From Kineosporia mesophila (GTDB taxonomy: Bacteria; Actinomycetota; Actinomycetes; Actinomycetales; Kineosporiaceae): a DNA stretch of 64,000 nt. The notes beneath the pieces were generated by a model that saw nothing but the letters and a program-made list of their open reading frames with translations, was not told the origin of the DNA and searched no databases. Shown here piece after piece: positions 62,228 through 64,000 of this stretch. Each line of letters starts with the position of its first letter. Positions within the stretch are counted from its first letter, which is position 1. The position numbers and the translations under genes are program-made. The stretch lies in assembly GCF_021129235.1 (NCBI RefSeq), contig NZ_JAJOMA010000014.1:124001-188000 (forward strand), in the 5' to 3' direction.

Positions 62228-62814
62228 GGCGCGCTTTCGCGGTGGGCCCGGATCTTCTGGGCGTACCCGGCGAAGGATCGCTCCGGGGTGCGCCCGAGGG
62301 TCTCGAAGTCCACGTGCACCCGGCCGAACCGCTGCGTCCACCCGTCGGCCCCCTCGAAGTGGTCCAGCAGCGACCAGCAGCGGTGGCCGCGCACGTCCAC
62401 ACCCCGGTCGACCGCATCGGCGACGGCCCGCAGGTGCGCGTCGAGGGAGCCGATACGGGACAGCAGGCCCCGGCCCGGCGCGAGCTCGGTCTGCGCGTGG
62501 CCCCGCGGGGTCATGACGTGGGGCTCGTTCACCGGGCACCAGTGGATCACCCGGTCGCCCGGGCGACCGGCCACGATCTGCGCGTACTCCCCGGACCGCA
62601 GGGCCGTGTCGCGCATCAGCCAGCCACCCGCGTCCTGGAGCCCCTGGGGTAGATCCCCGCGGTGGAGCGTGACCATCGGCTGGATCCCCACCGCCGGCAG
62701 CCGGTCGACGAGCTGGTCATACAAGTCCAGGCCGGGGCCGTTGGCGGGGCCCGAGCCGCCGAACACGATGTTCCGTGGCAGGTCCACCGCGCTCCTCGGG
62801 CCGTCGCCGTCCAT
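62224..62814 (-). pseudogene. GH1 beta-glucosidase remnant with large deletions
   Basis: About 197 aa of a normally 450-aa enzyme. Left part matches barrel strands 3-4: GLDLYDQLVDRLPAVGIQPM, LQDAGGWLMRD and the acid/base motif VNEP. It then jumps straight to the family C-terminus: RIGSLDAHLRAVADAVDRGV, DVRGHRCWSLLDHFEGADGW, RFGRVHVDFETLGRTPERS. The first strands (including the FPWG start) and the whole middle with the nucleophile TENG are missing. VTLHRGDLPQ also departs from YHWDLP. It cannot be catalytic as a normal GH1. It keeps a translationally coupled transporter downstream. A start at 62814 or 62886 is possible. Confidence 0.75.
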
Positions 62815-62935
62815 GATCACGTCATCGCCGGGAAGATCCTCCCTTTCGTCACCGGTAGCTGTCCATGACGGAGGGTCATCGAACACGGCTCGGGTATGCT
62901 CCGTTGGCCCGTGTCACCCCAAGGTCTCGAGAAGC

Positions 62936-63562
62936 GTGAACGACAGCAGCACCGAACGCCCGATCATCACTCCGGGCCGAATCTTCCATCTCGTGGCATC
63001 GTGCGTGGTGCTCGGCGCGGGCGTGGCGCTCTTCCTGCTCGCCTCGCTCGGGTCCGACGGATACTCCACCCTGATCAGCGGTCTCACCGACACGAGCGGT
63101 CTGCCGTTCATGGTCGTGAACATCTCGGTGGGTGTGGTCTTCGTGATCATGGCCTGGCTGCGCGGCACCCGTCCCGGGCTCGGCACGGTCACCCAGCCGG
63201 TGGTGGTCGGGCTGACCGTCTCCCTGCTGCTGGCCTGGCTGGACACCCCGGACAGCATGGTGGTGCGGATCGTGATGCTGATCGCCGCCGTGCCGGTGCT
63301 GGCCATCGGCGTGGCCGGCTATCTCGGCAGTGGCACCGGCGCCGGTCCGGCCGAGGCCGCGGCCCTGGCCTGGGACCCGCCCGTGCCGTTCCGCTGGAGC
63401 TACAGCATTCTTCAGGGCGGCGGCGCGCTGGTCGGCTGGCTGCTGGGCGGCGCCGTGGGGCCGGGCACGATCCTGGTCATCCTGGTGCTCGGCCCGGCCA
63501 TCGACCTGGCCACCCGCCGGGTGCCCGGACTGGTCTACGACCGCACCCCGCAACCGGCCTGA
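62936..63562 (+). CDS. YczE/YitT-like integral membrane protein
   Basis: 208 aa, about five hydrophobic helices (RIFHLVASCVVLGAGVALFL, VVNISVGVVFVIMAWL, VVGLTVSLLLAWL, MVVRIVMLIAAVPVLAIGVA, GPGTILVILVLGPAIDLA). The pattern GLPFMVVNISVGVVF and GPGTILVILVLGP matches the COG2364 YczE group, whose function is unknown though some are linked to secondary-metabolite activation. GTG 62936 chosen; GAGAAG lies close upstream. Divergent from the GH1 remnant. Confidence 0.75.
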   Translation: MNDSSTERPIITPGRIFHLVASCVVLGAGVALFLLASLGSDGYSTLISGLTDTSGLPFMVVNISVGVVFVIMAWLRGTRPGLGTVTQPVVVGLTVSLLLAWLDTPDSMVVRIVMLIAAVPVLAIGVAGYLGSGTGAGPAEAAALAWDPPVPFRWSYSILQGGGALVGWLLGGAVGPGTILVILVLGPAIDLATRRVPGLVYDRTPQPA

Positions 63563-64000
63563 TCGACGGCGGGCGACCACCTCGTCCGTTGCTCCCGAAC
63601 GCACCAGCTTCAGCGCGCCGTCCGCGCCCACCCGCATCGTGGTGGTGGCGTGGTGCGTGAGGCCCGGCCGGTGCGGTGGGCCCGGTCCTTCACCCCAGCT
63701 CAGCACGGGCGCGGCCGGCATCGAGATCGAGCCCGGCCACGACGGCACGCACCACCCGGCCGCCGGCCAGATGGGTCAGCACCATCACGGCGCCGCCCGC
63801 CGCGGTCATCCGCGCGGCGCTGTCGGCCACCAGCCGGGAGCCAGACATGAATCTCCCCGGAAAACGCTACAAGGGATCCTCGCAGACCGGTAAACATCCA
63901 CACCAGAGGGACTTTCGGGAGGCGCGTCAAAACCATCCGGTCATTTCCGAAAGCATTGCCGGACAGGGACTTTCAGGGGCACCCGCAATTCGTGAAATAC
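63563..64000. other. Window end; only a small ORF recognised
   Basis: About 440 bases after the YczE-like gene. Apart from the 52-aa minus-strand ORF listed separately I see no gene. The last 120 bases have lower GC and GGGACTTTC repeated at 63908-63916 and 63967-63975, which suggests a promoter or operator region for a gene outside the window. Confidence 0.4.
63690..63848 (-). CDS. Small hypothetical protein (52 aa)
   Basis: ATG 63848 with GGGGAG 4 bases upstream and strong third-base G/C bias throughout (VADSAARMTAAGGAVMVLTH then LAGGRVVRAVVAGLDLDAGR). No domain recognised; could be a stand-alone small protein or the 5' part of a truncated gene. Confidence 0.4.
   Translation of the reverse strand: MSGSRLVADSAARMTAAGGAVMVLTHLAGGRVVRAVVAGLDLDAGRARAELG

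Noticed and set aside
62814-62886. TGATCATG-like CATGATCACG at 62813 as another palindrome family member.
   Set aside because: No second arm within 120 bases; it lies at the start of the GH1 remnant and is probably coincidental.

Overview
The window is chromosomal DNA from a high-GC Gram-positive actinobacterium. Flanking genes run at about 70-77% GC in the lines I counted, with strong G/C bias at codon third positions, many GTG/TTG starts and 4-base ATGA operon overlaps. Regulator content (TetR, GntR, MarR, ROK, WYL), secreted glycosidases and a RelA/SpoT-type small alarmone synthetase fit a soil filamentous or motile actinomycete. Kineosporiaceae is a guess, not a demonstrated placement. 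I see no tRNA, rRNA, insertion sequence, CRISPR array or phage structural gene.

Layout. 1-8.0 kb: end of a cyclase-family gene, a secreted PHB-depolymerase/feruloyl-esterase-like protein, a secreted type I pullulanase, a MASE1-PAS-GGDEF diguanylate cyclase, a GNAT acetyltransferase and a PIG-L deacetylase. 8.4-22.2 kb: a probable sulfur-source acquisition locus. It holds an SfnB-type oxidoreductase, an SsuD-type alkanesulfonate monooxygenase, a DszA/NtaA-type monooxygenase, a complete dipeptide-type ABC transporter, a metal-dependent amidohydrolase, a class V PLP enzyme and a GntR/FCD regulator. A methyltransferase and two very small ORFs are interposed.

22.2-29.1 kb: an island of clearly lower GC (lines counted at 50-65%). 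It carries a second, full-length alanyl-tRNA synthetase, a nucleotidyltransferase, an aspartyl/asparaginyl beta-hydroxylase, and, divergently, an XRE regulator coupled to an HD hydrolase. This is the most unusual set in the window.

29.4-35.3 kb: a beta-oxidation-type cluster (MaoC hydratase, two SDRs, thiolase, divergent acyl-CoA dehydrogenase) bracketed by two TetR regulators, with paired TetR-like operators. 35.4-40.5 kb: a two-component system, a GH26 glycosidase, an MFS exporter and a small alarmone synthetase. 40.6-48.2 kb: an amino-sugar/chito-oligosaccharide-type operon (ROK regulator, ABC binding protein and two permeases, GH20 hexosaminidase, Tat-exported alpha/alpha-barrel protein) with two adjoining tandem-repeat arrays.

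48.5-58.8 kb: small secreted proteins, a decayed coding stretch, a universal stress protein, two medium-chain reductases, an EVE protein divergent from a WYL regulator, and a MarR-linked Baeyer-Villiger monooxygenase translationally coupled to an SMP-30-like lipoprotein. 58.8-64 kb: DUF2332 protein, an APH-like kinase, a GPH-type sugar transporter next to a badly deleted GH1 beta-glucosidase remnant, a YczE-like membrane protein and a small ORF.

Intergenic DNA is rich in long, nearly loop-free palindromes. Several share a TGATCATG or GGTGAGGGG core and sit between convergent genes or after operon ends, so most are probably terminators.
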